64,000 nt of DNA from the NCBI RefSeq assembly GCF_004353925.1, contig NZ_SMOK01000044.1, forward strand, positions 1 through 64,000, read 5' to 3'. The stretch comes from Pseudomonas sp. H9. GTDB lineage: Bacteria; Pseudomonadota; Gammaproteobacteria; Pseudomonadales; Pseudomonadaceae. The stretch's first letter is position 1. The number at the start of each line of letters is the position of its first letter. Position numbers and translations under genes: made by a program. Under the pieces are notes generated by a model. The model was given only the letters and a program-made list of their open reading frames with translations, did not search any database and was not told the origin of the DNA. Below, piece after piece: positions 1-7,471 of this stretch.

Positions 1-357
1 TCCCCACTGCTGCCTCCCGTAGGAGTCTGGACCGTGTCTCAGTTCCAGTGTGACTGATCATCCTCTCAGACCAGTTACGGATCGTCGCCTTGGTGAGCCA
101 TTACCTCACCAACTAGCTAATCCGACCTAGGCTCATCTGATAGCGCAAGGCCCGAAGGTCCCCTGCTTTCTCCCGTAGGACGTATGCGGTATTAGCGTCC
201 CTTTCGAAACGTTGTCCCCCACTACCAGGCAGATTCCTAGGCATTACTCACCCGTCCGCCGCTGAATCAAAGAGCAAGCTCTTCTCATCCGCTCGACTTG
301 CATGTGTTAGGCCTGCCGCCAGCGTTCAATCTGAGCCATGATCAAACTCTTCAGTTC
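1..357 (-). rRNA. rrs: 16S ribosomal RNA, 5' portion (partial)
   Basis: The reverse complement starts near 357 with the usual 5' end of bacterial 16S rRNA (GAAGAGTTTGATCATGGCTCAG region). It runs through the variable V1-V2 region to the conserved CTCCTACGGGAGGCAGCAG site at the window edge. Roughly the first 350 nt of the gene are present and the rest lies beyond position 1. The V1/V2 sequence is of Pseudomonas type, with the GAGCGGATGAGAAGAGC-like helix. Confidence 0.98.
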
Positions 358-516
358 AATACTGCTTGGGTTTTGAGAAAACCCTAAACTTGGCTCAGCA
401 ATCTCAAATGACTAAATTTGAAATCTTTCGATTTCCGTGTAGTCACTTGTGATGCTGATAATCTTTTTGACTATCAGTCCGAGTCACAAGCACCCACACG
501 AATTGCTTGATTCGAT

Positions 517-528
517 TGTTAAAGAGCG
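517..528 (-). promoter_or_regulatory. rrn boxA antitermination site
   Basis: On the minus strand this reads CGCTCTTTAACA, a close match to boxA (TGCTCTTTAACA). It lies about 160 nt upstream of the 16S 5' end, where the Nus/SuhB antitermination complex is loaded in rRNA leaders. The stretch between it and the 16S start is leader RNA. Confidence 0.8.
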
Positions 529-563
529 TTTGGCTGAAGTCTTTCGCTTCAACCGAGGCGCGC

Positions 564-591
564 ATTCTACGCTTTCCTCAGAGTGTGTCAA
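564..591 (-). promoter_or_regulatory. rrn promoter, proximal
   Basis: On the minus strand there is a -35 TTGACA (586-591) and a -10 TAGAAT (564-569) separated by 16 bp. It is the promoter nearest the 16S gene, and boxA lies between them. A GC-rich sequence follows the -10, as expected for a stringently controlled rRNA promoter. Confidence 0.75.
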
Positions 592-673
592 GCGTTTATT
601 TTGAAGTTTTTCAGAATTTCTCTTTCAACTTCAACCGCTTAACTCGCTGCGATCTCTCGTCAGCGGGAGGCGA

Positions 674-701
674 ATTCTACAGCGTTTCAATTCGCTGTCA
701 A
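674..701 (-). promoter_or_regulatory. rrn promoter, middle
   Basis: On the minus strand there is a -35 TTGACA (696-701), a 16-bp spacer and a -10 TAGAAT (674-679). It lies 110 bp upstream of the proximal promoter and has the same flanking motif (GTAGAATTCGCC). Confidence 0.75.
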
Positions 702-817
702 CCACCTTTTTCACCGCTGCCGATCTTTCGATCGAAGCCCTTTCGGTACCGCCTGGAACATCTAACTCATTGAATCTCAAGGAGTTTTCCGTTCCGACTG
801 CGCCGGAAGTGGGGCGA

Positions 818-845
818 ATTATAGAGAGATCTGAGGGGGCGTCAA
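818..845 (-). promoter_or_regulatory. rrn promoter, distal
   Basis: On the minus strand there is a -35 TTGACG (840-845), a 16-bp spacer and a perfect -10 TATAAT (818-823). It is the third and farthest of three tandem promoters reading toward the 16S gene. The stretch 357-976 contains only this leader/promoter region and the upstream region of the divergent exporter gene. Confidence 0.65.
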
Positions 846-882
846 GCTTAATTTCAGGAAATCCCCAACAAAAGAATAATGC

Positions 883-897
883 GCACTATATTGCTCA
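883..897. promoter_or_regulatory. 15-nt element shared with 9726-9740
   Basis: GCACTATATTGCTCA occurs here, 80 bp before the RhtA-like gene. It occurs again, identically, at 9726-9740 between an XRE-cupin regulator and a second EamA exporter. It may be an operator of that regulator, which is inference from position only. Confidence 0.35.
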
Positions 898-976
898 ATA
901 TTCCCGCTTTGCGCATCATACGCCGCAGTCGTCGACCTTGTGCGCCCTACCTCTATATAAGGACCCCTCCTCCACA

Positions 977-1864
977 ATGAACGCTCACCCCCGCAGCCTG
1001 GCCGCAACATTATTTCCCATCGGCCTGCTGCTGATCGCCATGGCATCTATACAATCCGGAGCCTCCCTGGCCAAAAGCATGTTCCCGGTCGTTGGCGCGC
1101 AAGGCACAACCACTCTGCGCCTGATCTTCGCCAGTGTGATCATGTTGCTGTTGCTACGCCCCTGGCGTGCACGGCTCACTGCCAGCACCCTGCGCACCGT
1201 TATCATCTATGGCGTGGCCTTGGGCGGCATGAACCTGCTTTTCTATATGTCGCTGCGCACGGTCCCACTGGGTATCGCCGTGGCCCTGGAGTTCACCGGC
1301 CCCCTCGCCGTGGCCCTGTATGCCTCTCGTAGAGCAGTGGACTTTTTCTGGGTCGCACTGGCAGTGGTTGGCCTGCTGCTGCTTATTCCCATCGGCCAGA
1401 CCGGGGGCGGCATCGACCTGGTGGGTGCCGGCTATGCGCTGGGCGCCGGCGTGTGCTGGGCGCTGTATATCCTGTATGGCCAAAAGGCAGGGGCCGAAAA
1501 CGGCATTCAGACCGCCGCACTCGGCGTGATGATCGCAGCGCTCTTCGTTGCGCCGATTGGCATTGCCCATGCAGGCAGCGCCTTGCTTACACCAACGCTG
1601 TTCCCGATCGCCCTGGGTGTCGCTGTGCTGTCCACTGCCCTGCCCTACAGCCTGGAAATGGTGGCACTCACACGTATGCCCACCAAGACCTTCGGTACGC
1701 TGATGAGTATCGAGCCTGCCTTTGGTGCGCTCTCGGGATTGTTGTTCCTGGGAGAAGTGCTGAGCGTTGCACAATGGCTGGCCATCGGCGCAATTATCAC
1801 CGCCTCAGTGGGGGCGACGCTGTCAATGCGTAAGGAAAGCCCGGCACTGGTCGCCGCCGACTGA
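977..1864 (+). CDS. EamA/DMT-family exporter, RhtA-like
   Basis: This 295-residue inner-membrane protein has about ten hydrophobic segments. Its N-terminus (PIGLLLIAMASIQSGASLAKSMFP) matches the RhtA branch of the drug/metabolite transporter superfamily, whose E. coli member exports threonine and homoserine. Duplicated EamA halves span about residues 10-140 and 150-285. I chose the ATG at 977; an upstream in-frame start at 770 would add a non-membrane extension through the rrn promoters and is unlikely. It is divergent from the rRNA operon and stands alone. A 15-nt motif at 883-897 upstream recurs near the second EamA gene of the window. The substrate is inferred only by family. Confidence 0.88.
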   Translation: MNAHPRSLAATLFPIGLLLIAMASIQSGASLAKSMFPVVGAQGTTTLRLIFASVIMLLLLRPWRARLTASTLRTVIIYGVALGGMNLLFYMSLRTVPLGIAVALEFTGPLAVALYASRRAVDFFWVALAVVGLLLLIPIGQTGGGIDLVGAGYALGAGVCWALYILYGQKAGAENGIQTAALGVMIAALFVAPIGIAHAGSALLTPTLFPIALGVAVLSTALPYSLEMVALTRMPTKTFGTLMSIEPAFGALSGLLFLGEVLSVAQWLAIGAIITASVGATLSMRKESPALVAAD

Positions 1865-2047
1865 TTTGAGAAATATTTTCATTTAAATCAAAGCTGGTCA
1901 TTGTAACGCGCATCCACGATCTTTAAGCTGTCATGGAACGTCAACCTTTATGTTATCTAATTGACAAGACAGGGACGCACAAGAGCATCAGGAAGGGGCG
2001 ACAGAAACAGACCCGGGCGAGAGATCCGGCACGTATTAAGGACGGGA

Positions 2048-2329
2048 ATGAAACGAATTTTGCTCATCCTGGCCATGTTGGCCATTGCCGGATGCGCGGC
2101 GACTGCAAAAACTGAAGTCAAGCGCGGTAAGAAAGGCCTGCACATCAATTGCTCTGGCCTCTCGTCATCCTGGGATCAATGCTACAAAAAAGCGACCACA
2201 GCCTGCGGCGACAAGAATTACAAAGTCATCGCCCGCTCTGGCGACGATGACGCCGAGCCCGGCGATTACTTGTTCGGGCTTAATCCCGCCGGATACACCA
2301 GTCGCAGCATGATCGTACTCTGCAAATAA
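2048..2329 (+). CDS. small predicted lipoprotein
   Basis: This is a 93-residue protein. Residues 2-15 form a short hydrophobic signal ending in a lipobox (I-A-G-C, Cys16), so it should be lipidated and membrane-anchored after signal peptidase II cleavage. The mature part has several cysteines (NCSGLSSSWDQCYKKATTACGD), suggesting disulfides in the periplasm. A GGGAATG stretch precedes the ATG; longer in-frame starts at 1961 would spoil the signal peptide. It resembles small conserved Pseudomonas lipoproteins of unknown role. A strong hairpin follows. Confidence 0.75.
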   Translation: MKRILLILAMLAIAGCAATAKTEVKRGKKGLHINCSGLSSSWDQCYKKATTACGDKNYKVIARSGDDDAEPGDYLFGLNPAGYTSRSMIVLCK

Positions 2330-2340
2330 AGATCTCTCAG

Positions 2341-2372
2341 CATAAAGGGCAGCCAGATGGCTGCCCTTTATG
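2341..2372. terminator. bidirectional terminator
   Basis: A perfect 14-bp inverted repeat (CATAAAGGGCAGCC / GGCTGCCCTTTATG) encloses a 4-nt loop. A/T runs at the stem base give a U-tract on either strand. It lies between the convergent lipoprotein and aminopeptidase genes. Confidence 0.85.
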
Positions 2373-2391
2373 CATGTACGCACCCCCGGAA

Positions 2392-4200
2392 TCAGATCGC
2401 CTCGGTGCGGGTCAGTAACCATTGCAGCGCAGCCCCATCGAGCAACGGCGCCAGACGCTCGCGCACCTGCTGATGGTAAGTATTGAGCCAGCTGATCTCG
2501 CCTTCACTCAATAGCTCACGCAGCAAACAACGCGTATCGATCGGGCACAGGGTCAAGGTTTCAAATTCAAGGAAGTCACCGAACTCGCTACGCCCCACCT
2601 CGCGGTTGAACACCAGGTTCTCGATGCGTACGCCCCACTGTCCTGGACGATAGGTGCCCGGTTCAATGGAGGTGATCATCCCGGCCTGCATGGCTGTCTG
2701 CGGTGTGCTGGCAGCCTGATAGGCAATGACCTGCGGCCCCTCATGCACATTCATGAAATAGCCAACTCCGTGCCCTGTGCCGTGGCCGTAATCAACTTGA
2801 TCCGCCCAGATTGGCGCGCGGGCGATCGCATCGAGTAACGGCGAAAGAATGCCCCGTGGAAAGCGAGCACGGGACAGGGCAATCACCCCTTTAAGTACTC
2901 GAGTGCAATCCTGCTTCTGCACCAGACTCGGCGCCCCCACCGGCACCATGCGAGTGATGTCTGTGGTACCACCCAGGTACTGCCCCCCTGAGTCAATCAA
3001 GAGCAGGCCATCACCTTCGATCTGCGCATGGGACGCTTCGGTTGCACGGTAGTGCGGCATGGCGCCATTGGCGTTGAACGCAGCAATGGTCGAAAAACTC
3101 AACGACACGAAGCCCGGGCGACGGGCACGAGCCGCACTGAGCTGTTCATCGATGGTCAACTCGGATACTGGCTCTCGCCCCAGCGCGGCTTCGAACCAGG
3201 CAAAGAACTCGCATAGCGCCGCACCATCCTGCTCCATGGCATTACGGATGTGAATGAGGTCCTGGGCGCTTTTTTGTGACTTGGCCAGCGTGGTGGGATT
3301 GAGGCCTTCGACACATTGCACCTGTGCCGACACGTTGTCGATCAAACCTTGGGTGACCTTTGCCGGGTCGATCAACAAACGGCTGCCTGCCGCAATAGCG
3401 GCCAATGCCGAATGGATGGCCGCGTAGTCGCGTACCTCTACCTGATCCGCTTCAAGCGCTCGATACGCGGCTTCATCCAGCTTGCCGGGGGCAACGAAGA
3501 GCGTTGCCTTGTCCTGGCCGATCAGCGCAAACGAGACAAACACCGGGTTATAGGGAACGTCGCTACCACGCAAATTGAACAACCAGGCGATATCGTCAAG
3601 GGTGGCAATGAAGTGCCAGTCAGCACCGCGCTCCCGCATCACCTGACGCAACTGCACGAGCTTTTCAGCGCGACTGACCGTCGCCTCCGGTGGCAGGTGG
3701 GCATACACCGGGTTGCCTGGCAACGACGGACGTCCTTCCCAGACGAGCTCAAGCAAGTCTTTGGAGGTAAGTAAACGTGCGTTTCGGGCAGCAAGACGCT
3801 CACGCAACTGCCGCGCCGATGCCAACGCCATGACTGCACCATCAACGGCGACCACACCATTTACTTTGATCTGTTCGCCCAGCCACTCCAACGGCCCCGG
3901 TTTGCCGGGTTGTAGTTTCATCAGCTCAATGCCGCTACCGGCGAGTTCTTTCTCGGCCTGCTCCCAATATCGGCTGTCAGCCCACAGACCAGCGAATGTC
4001 GGCGTCACGATCAACGTGCCGACCGAACCTAGGAAGCCGGACAGCCATTGCCTGCCCTGCCAGTACTCCGGGAGGTATTCGGAAAGGTGCGGATCAGCCG
4101 ACGGCACCAGCAAAGCGTCGATCCCTTCTCGGTTCATGGCCTGACGTACTGCTGCCAGGCGTGCGCTCACCACGCCCTGCATTGAAGAATGAGTGTTCAT
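2392..4200 (-). CDS. pepP: Xaa-Pro aminopeptidase, long form (M24B)
   Basis: This 602-residue metallopeptidase is of the long aminopeptidase P type. It has two creatinase-like N-terminal domains (about 15-310), a pita-bread catalytic domain (about 315-540) and a C-terminal extension. The dinuclear metal ligands are visible: Asp403 and Asp414 (LLIDSGGQ...TTDITR), His477 (GTGHGVG), Glu513 (SIEPGTY) and Glu527 (RIENLV). It is expected to remove the N-terminal residue from peptides with proline in position 2, in the cytoplasm. The start at 4200 is chosen because AGGAG lies 5 nt before it; the ATG-less extension to 4218 lacks one. The symbol is by family: the classical short PepP is about 440 residues. 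Confidence 0.88.
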   Translation of the reverse strand: MNTHSSMQGVVSARLAAVRQAMNREGIDALLVPSADPHLSEYLPEYWQGRQWLSGFLGSVGTLIVTPTFAGLWADSRYWEQAEKELAGSGIELMKLQPGKPGPLEWLGEQIKVNGVVAVDGAVMALASARQLRERLAARNARLLTSKDLLELVWEGRPSLPGNPVYAHLPPEATVSRAEKLVQLRQVMRERGADWHFIATLDDIAWLFNLRGSDVPYNPVFVSFALIGQDKATLFVAPGKLDEAAYRALEADQVEVRDYAAIHSALAAIAAGSRLLIDPAKVTQGLIDNVSAQVQCVEGLNPTTLAKSQKSAQDLIHIRNAMEQDGAALCEFFAWFEAALGREPVSELTIDEQLSAARARRPGFVSLSFSTIAAFNANGAMPHYRATEASHAQIEGDGLLLIDSGGQYLGGTTDITRMVPVGAPSLVQKQDCTRVLKGVIALSRARFPRGILSPLLDAIARAPIWADQVDYGHGTGHGVGYFMNVHEGPQVIAYQAASTPQTAMQAGMITSIEPGTYRPGQWGVRIENLVFNREVGRSEFGDFLEFETLTLCPIDTRCLLRELLSEGEISWLNTYHQQVRERLAPLLDGAALQWLLTRTEAI

Positions 4201-4323
4201 GCTGACTCCTGCTACCACGGCATCCGTTGTTATCGCCGCAGATAATGGAACAGGCTTCAGCCCCCGGCAACTGCCCAGAAGGGTTGCGCCTGTAACGAAG
4301 CTTTAATTGCGGCTGCGGCCTGA

Positions 4324-4407
4324 TCAAGCCTTGAACATCACTTGGATGACGCGCTCGTCGATGGGTGTCGTGGCGGCGTAGTCGAAATACAACGGCAAGT
4401 TGTTCAT
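4324..4407 (-). pseudogene. remnant of a cysteine desulfurase (NifS/IscS-like) gene
   Basis: Reading the minus strand from an ATG at 4407 gives 27 codons then TGA. The translation contains LPLYFDYAATTPIDERV, which is the hallmark N-terminus of class-V aminotransferase cysteine desulfurases ([IL]Y.D.[AS]ATTP.D.RV). The remaining 350 or so codons are missing: downstream DNA reads into nothing recognisable and then the aminopeptidase promoter region. I interpret it as the stub left by a deletion. The rest of 4201-4660 holds only an A/T-rich stretch (4505-4550) that may be promoter for the DUF3182 gene. Confidence 0.6.
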
Positions 4408-4660
4408 CGCTGCAGGCTCTGTGGTGGTCCATGTCGAGTTTACAAGCCACCCCGGCTATGAAAGGGAGGCTGAACGTGACCTCAGAGTGCCCCACCACCA
4501 AATAGAACGATAAATTATTGTAATTTATATTTATATAACCAAAACAAAGTTACATTCGCTACCAGTGAACTTCCGGCTTCGTCAGCCTTCACAACTGTAC
4601 AGTCCTTATGTGGGGAAACCTCCATATCCCCCGGGACGAGACGCCGCCGAGGTAATGCCC

Positions 4661-5770
4661 ATGCCGCGTTCTACTGACCACAAACAGGGCGTTGTGCTGC
4701 TCGACACTCGCCAACACACCCCCGACCATGAGCGTGCCGTGCACCTGAAGCTGGCTGAACGGCTGGCGCAGTTGCTCAACACCCAAGTGGTTGAGCCCAC
4801 GACGCCGCCTGCGGCGCACGACAACTTCTATTACCTGCCCACCGAGACCCTGATAGACCCGGCGCGCTACCAGGAGATGGGCATCGTCTCGGATCGGGAC
4901 CTGTTCGGCGGTATGGTGGCCAGGCCCTACATGGCCACCAAGGCGATTTCCCATCCGTTGCCCGCCAGTGCCCGCTACCCCCTCGGCTGGACCGATGACT
5001 TTGCCCGCCAGGCCAGTGATGCGTTACTGCGTGGCTACACGGTGTTCAGCCTGGAAGATGCCCGCAGCGCTGCGGTACTGCTGCTGCAGGACGGCCCGTT
5101 ACGGATCAAACCGGTACGGGCCACAGCAGGACGCGGGCAATCGGTGGTCACTTCGATGGCGGAAGTCGAACAGGCACTCAGTGAGCTGAACGAAAAAGAG
5201 CTGGCGCTCTGGGGGCTCACACTAGAAGAGAACTTGACCCAGGTGCAGACCTTCAGCGTCGGCCAGGTCCAGGTCGCAGGCTTGTTGTGCAGTTACTACG
5301 GCACCCAACAGTTGACTCGCGACCACAGTGGCGAAGAAATCTATGGTGGCTCGGACCTGGTTCTGGTGCGGGGCGACTATGACGGCTTGCTGCAACTCGA
5401 GCTGGAAGACCCTCTGCGACTGGCCATCACCCAGGCCAGGCTCTATGAACAGGCGGCGATGCAAAACTTTCCTGGCTTTGTTGCCTCTCGTCGCAACTAT
5501 GACGTTGCCCGCGGCCTGAACAGTCAGGATAAAGCACGCAGTGGCGTGCTCGAACAGTCGTGGCGCATCGGCGGTGCCAGCAGCGCTGAAATACTCGCGT
5601 TGCAGGCATTTGCCGCTGATCCGGCGCTGATGCGCGTCCGCGCCTCCACCCATGAAGTTTTCGGCGTACCCGAGGTACCCGCCGATGCAACTATTTTCTA
5701 TGAGGGGGATGACCGTGAACTCGGACGACTCTGCAAATATGCACGACTGCGCGACTATGACCATCCATAG
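4661..5770 (+). CDS. DUF3182 family protein
   Basis: This conserved protein of about 369 residues resembles the DUF3182 family found in Pseudomonas and related proteobacteria. No biochemical function is established. Recognisable stretches are FYYLPTETLI, TKAISHPLPASAR, QASDALLRGYTVFSL, RIKPVRATAGRGQSVV and VLEQSWRIGGASSAE. The lysine/glycine-rich loop and charged pattern recall an ATP-grasp fold, but that is inference. The start at 4661 is preferred because GAGG lies 8 nt upstream; 4655 is an alternative in-frame ATG, and 4565 is possible but lacks a Shine-Dalgarno. It overlaps the next hydrolase gene, so the two are likely one operon. Confidence 0.75.
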   Translation: MPRSTDHKQGVVLLDTRQHTPDHERAVHLKLAERLAQLLNTQVVEPTTPPAAHDNFYYLPTETLIDPARYQEMGIVSDRDLFGGMVARPYMATKAISHPLPASARYPLGWTDDFARQASDALLRGYTVFSLEDARSAAVLLLQDGPLRIKPVRATAGRGQSVVTSMAEVEQALSELNEKELALWGLTLEENLTQVQTFSVGQVQVAGLLCSYYGTQQLTRDHSGEEIYGGSDLVLVRGDYDGLLQLELEDPLRLAITQARLYEQAAMQNFPGFVASRRNYDVARGLNSQDKARSGVLEQSWRIGGASSAEILALQAFAADPALMRVRASTHEVFGVPEVPADATIFYEGDDRELGRLCKYARLRDYDHP

Positions 5771-6527
5771 TGAAGCCATCGAGATCAAGGTCGATGATGA
5801 GTGCATCGCCGCCACCCTCCTCAGCCCCGGCGACACAGTGCCGGGCATACTGTTCGTTCACGGCTGGGGAGGCAGCCAGCAGCGCGACCTGGCACGGGCC
5901 AAGCACATTACCGGCTTGGGTTGCGTGTGCATGACCTTTGACCTTCGCGGTCACGAGAAAACCGCAAGCCAGCGCCTGAGCGTCACCCGTGAACACAATC
6001 TGGCCGACCTGCTGGCGGCCTATGATCGGCTGGTCAGTCACCCCGCCGTCGACGCACAGGCCATTGCCGTGATCGGCAGCAGCTATGGTGGCTACCTGGC
6101 CACGCTGCTGACGGCCTTGCGACCAGTTAAGTGGCTAGCCCTGCGGGTGCCCGCACTGTATTGGGATGATGAATGGTCACAGCCCAAACAGGGCCTTGAT
6201 CGCCAACGCCTGAGCGACTATCGCCGACTTGCCCTGGGACCGGCCGACAACCGCGCACTGGGCGCCTGCGCCGAGTTCGCCGGCGACGTGCTGCTGGTGG
6301 AGTCAGAACAGGACGATTATGTGCCACACAGCACCTTGATGAGCTACCGCTCGGCCTTCGTCAGCGCACACTCACTCACCCACCGAATCGTCGACGGTGC
6401 CGATCATGCACTGTCCAACGATCGCAGCCAAAAAGCCTATAGCTCGATTCTCAATGCCTGGATCAGCGAGATGGTCATCGGTGCGCGCCTCAATCGCTAC
6501 CCTCACCATTCCCCTTGGTACTCCTGA
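5757..6527 (+). CDS. alpha/beta hydrolase
   Basis: This is a serine hydrolase of 256 residues. It has an oxyanion-hole HGWGGS motif, a nucleophile elbow GSSYGG, an acid in the VESEQDDYVP loop and a late catalytic His in DGADHAL. The alpha/beta fold is dienelactone-hydrolase/acyl-peptidase like, and the substrate is unknown. The start is uncertain: ATGs at 5709 and 5739 are in frame, but sequence resembling the family (TIHSEAIEI) begins at 5757. The gene starts inside the 3' end of the DUF3182 gene (stop 5768-5770), implying translational coupling and a shared role. Confidence 0.8.
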   Translation: MTIHSEAIEIKVDDECIAATLLSPGDTVPGILFVHGWGGSQQRDLARAKHITGLGCVCMTFDLRGHEKTASQRLSVTREHNLADLLAAYDRLVSHPAVDAQAIAVIGSSYGGYLATLLTALRPVKWLALRVPALYWDDEWSQPKQGLDRQRLSDYRRLALGPADNRALGACAEFAGDVLLVESEQDDYVPHSTLMSYRSAFVSAHSLTHRIVDGADHALSNDRSQKAYSSILNAWISEMVIGARLNRYPHHSPWYS

Positions 6528-6886
6528 GCAACGGGTAACTGACAATGCAGGCCTTCTGTGCTGGTGCGCACAAGGCTGCTCAGGGTCTGGAACGCGGCGA
6601 AGTTCACGCCTTTCGCTTGATGCTGGCGGATCAGTTGCAGGAAGGGCTCCTGCTCAAAACTGCTGGCCGCCGCTTCCCAGGCGCTACGCGACTGCCATTG
6701 CAGGTATTGCATTACACGACTGCCATCGACACTGGCCTGGATACTTGCGCCCAACAAGCCTTGATGCTGTGAGGCCAGCATTTCACTGCGCTCAGTCAGC
6801 GCCTGCGCCAGGGCGCGCTGATGGGCCGGTATCACTTCGAATTCGATCATCTGGTTAAAGCACAAACTGCGCTCAGAAACCATCAT
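6503..6886 (-). CDS. antibiotic biosynthesis monooxygenase (ABM) domain protein, SoxR-controlled
   Basis: This small cytosolic protein of 127 residues has one ABM-type ferredoxin-like domain: FEVIPAHQRALAQALTERSE, QASVDGSRVMQYLQWQSRSAWEAAASS and QPFL-like strands. In P. aeruginosa a putative monooxygenase gene beside soxR belongs to the SoxR regulon, and the arrangement here is the same, with divergent soxR and a SoxR-type promoter upstream. ATGs at 6892 and 6886 are candidates; GGGAG is 9 nt before 6886. Its 3' end overlaps the convergent hydrolase gene by 25 bp. It may act in defence against redox-cycling compounds; catalysis is unproven. Confidence 0.8.
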   Translation of the reverse strand: MMVSERSLCFNQMIEFEVIPAHQRALAQALTERSEMLASQHQGLLGASIQASVDGSRVMQYLQWQSRSAWEAAASSFEQEPFLQLIRQHQAKGVNFAAFQTLSSLVRTSTEGLHCQLPVAQEYQGEW

Positions 6887-6930
6887 GGGCATGTACTCCC
6901 TGTCATTGAACTTGCGGTACAACGGCAGGC

Positions 6931-6961
6931 AGGGTAAAACCTCGAGTTAACTCAAGGTCAA
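6931..6961 (-). promoter_or_regulatory. SoxR-type promoter and operator
   Basis: On the minus strand there is a -35 TTGACC (6956-6961), a 19-bp spacer and a -10 TACCCT (6931-6936). The spacer is nearly filled by an 18-bp imperfect palindrome (CCTTGAGTTAACTCGAGG, 6940-6957). A long 19-bp spacer with a central dyad is the signature of promoters activated by MerR-family DNA distortion, and CCTCAAGTTAACTTGAGG is the SoxR box. It would fire the monooxygenase gene when SoxR is oxidised, and overlaps the soxR upstream region. Confidence 0.85.
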
Positions 6962-6974
6962 GAGAATTATCACC

Positions 6975-7445
6975 ATGACGCAACCTTGCACCGCCGAGAA
7001 GGTCATGACCGTTGGGCAACTGGCGGCCCGCAGCGGAGTAGCAGTTACCGCACTGCACTTCTACGAAAGCAAGGGTCTGATCCATAGCACCCGCAGCAGC
7101 GGCAATCAGCGGCGTTATCCGCGTGAAACCCTGCGACGCGTGGCTGTCATCAAAATGGCCCAGCGCCTGGGCATCCCGTTGGCCACCATTCATGCTGCGT
7201 TACAGACACTGCCGGTCGGTCGCGCACCCAGCGTTGCCGACTGGCAACGACTGTCTGAGCAGTGGCGCCAGGACCTGAATCAACGCATCGACAAATTGTT
7301 GATGCTGCGCGACCAGCTCGACGGCTGCATCGGCTGCGGATGCCTTTCGCTGCAAAGTTGCCCACTGCGCAATTGCAATGACCAATTGAGCGAGCATGGA
7401 CCGGGGCCTCAGCTGCTACAACCCGGCCCGGAACTGGCCGAATGA
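6975..7445 (+). CDS. soxR: redox-sensitive transcriptional activator SoxR
   Basis: This is a 156-residue MerR-family regulator. It has an N-terminal winged helix (MTVGQLAARSGVAVTALHFYESKGLI), a dimerisation helix, and the [2Fe-2S] cluster motif with Cys118, Cys121, Cys123 and Cys129 (CIGCGCLSLQSC). This cysteine spacing distinguishes SoxR from other MerR proteins. In Pseudomonas, SoxR responds to redox-active metabolites such as phenazines rather than driving soxS, and controls a few efflux and monooxygenase genes. The adjacent operator and divergent monooxygenase gene fit that regulon. Confidence 0.95.
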   Translation: MTQPCTAEKVMTVGQLAARSGVAVTALHFYESKGLIHSTRSSGNQRRYPRETLRRVAVIKMAQRLGIPLATIHAALQTLPVGRAPSVADWQRLSEQWRQDLNQRIDKLLMLRDQLDGCIGCGCLSLQSCPLRNCNDQLSEHGPGPQLLQPGPELAE

Positions 7446-7471
7446 ACTGACGTCGGCAACCGGAGGCTTTG

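Noticed and set aside
507..773. 88-codon frame in the rRNA leader
   Set aside because: It crosses boxA and two rrn promoters and has no ribosome site.
770..976. N-terminal extension of the RhtA-like exporter
   Set aside because: It would run through the distal rrn promoter and add a non-membrane, non-conserved leader; the ATG at 977 fits the family.
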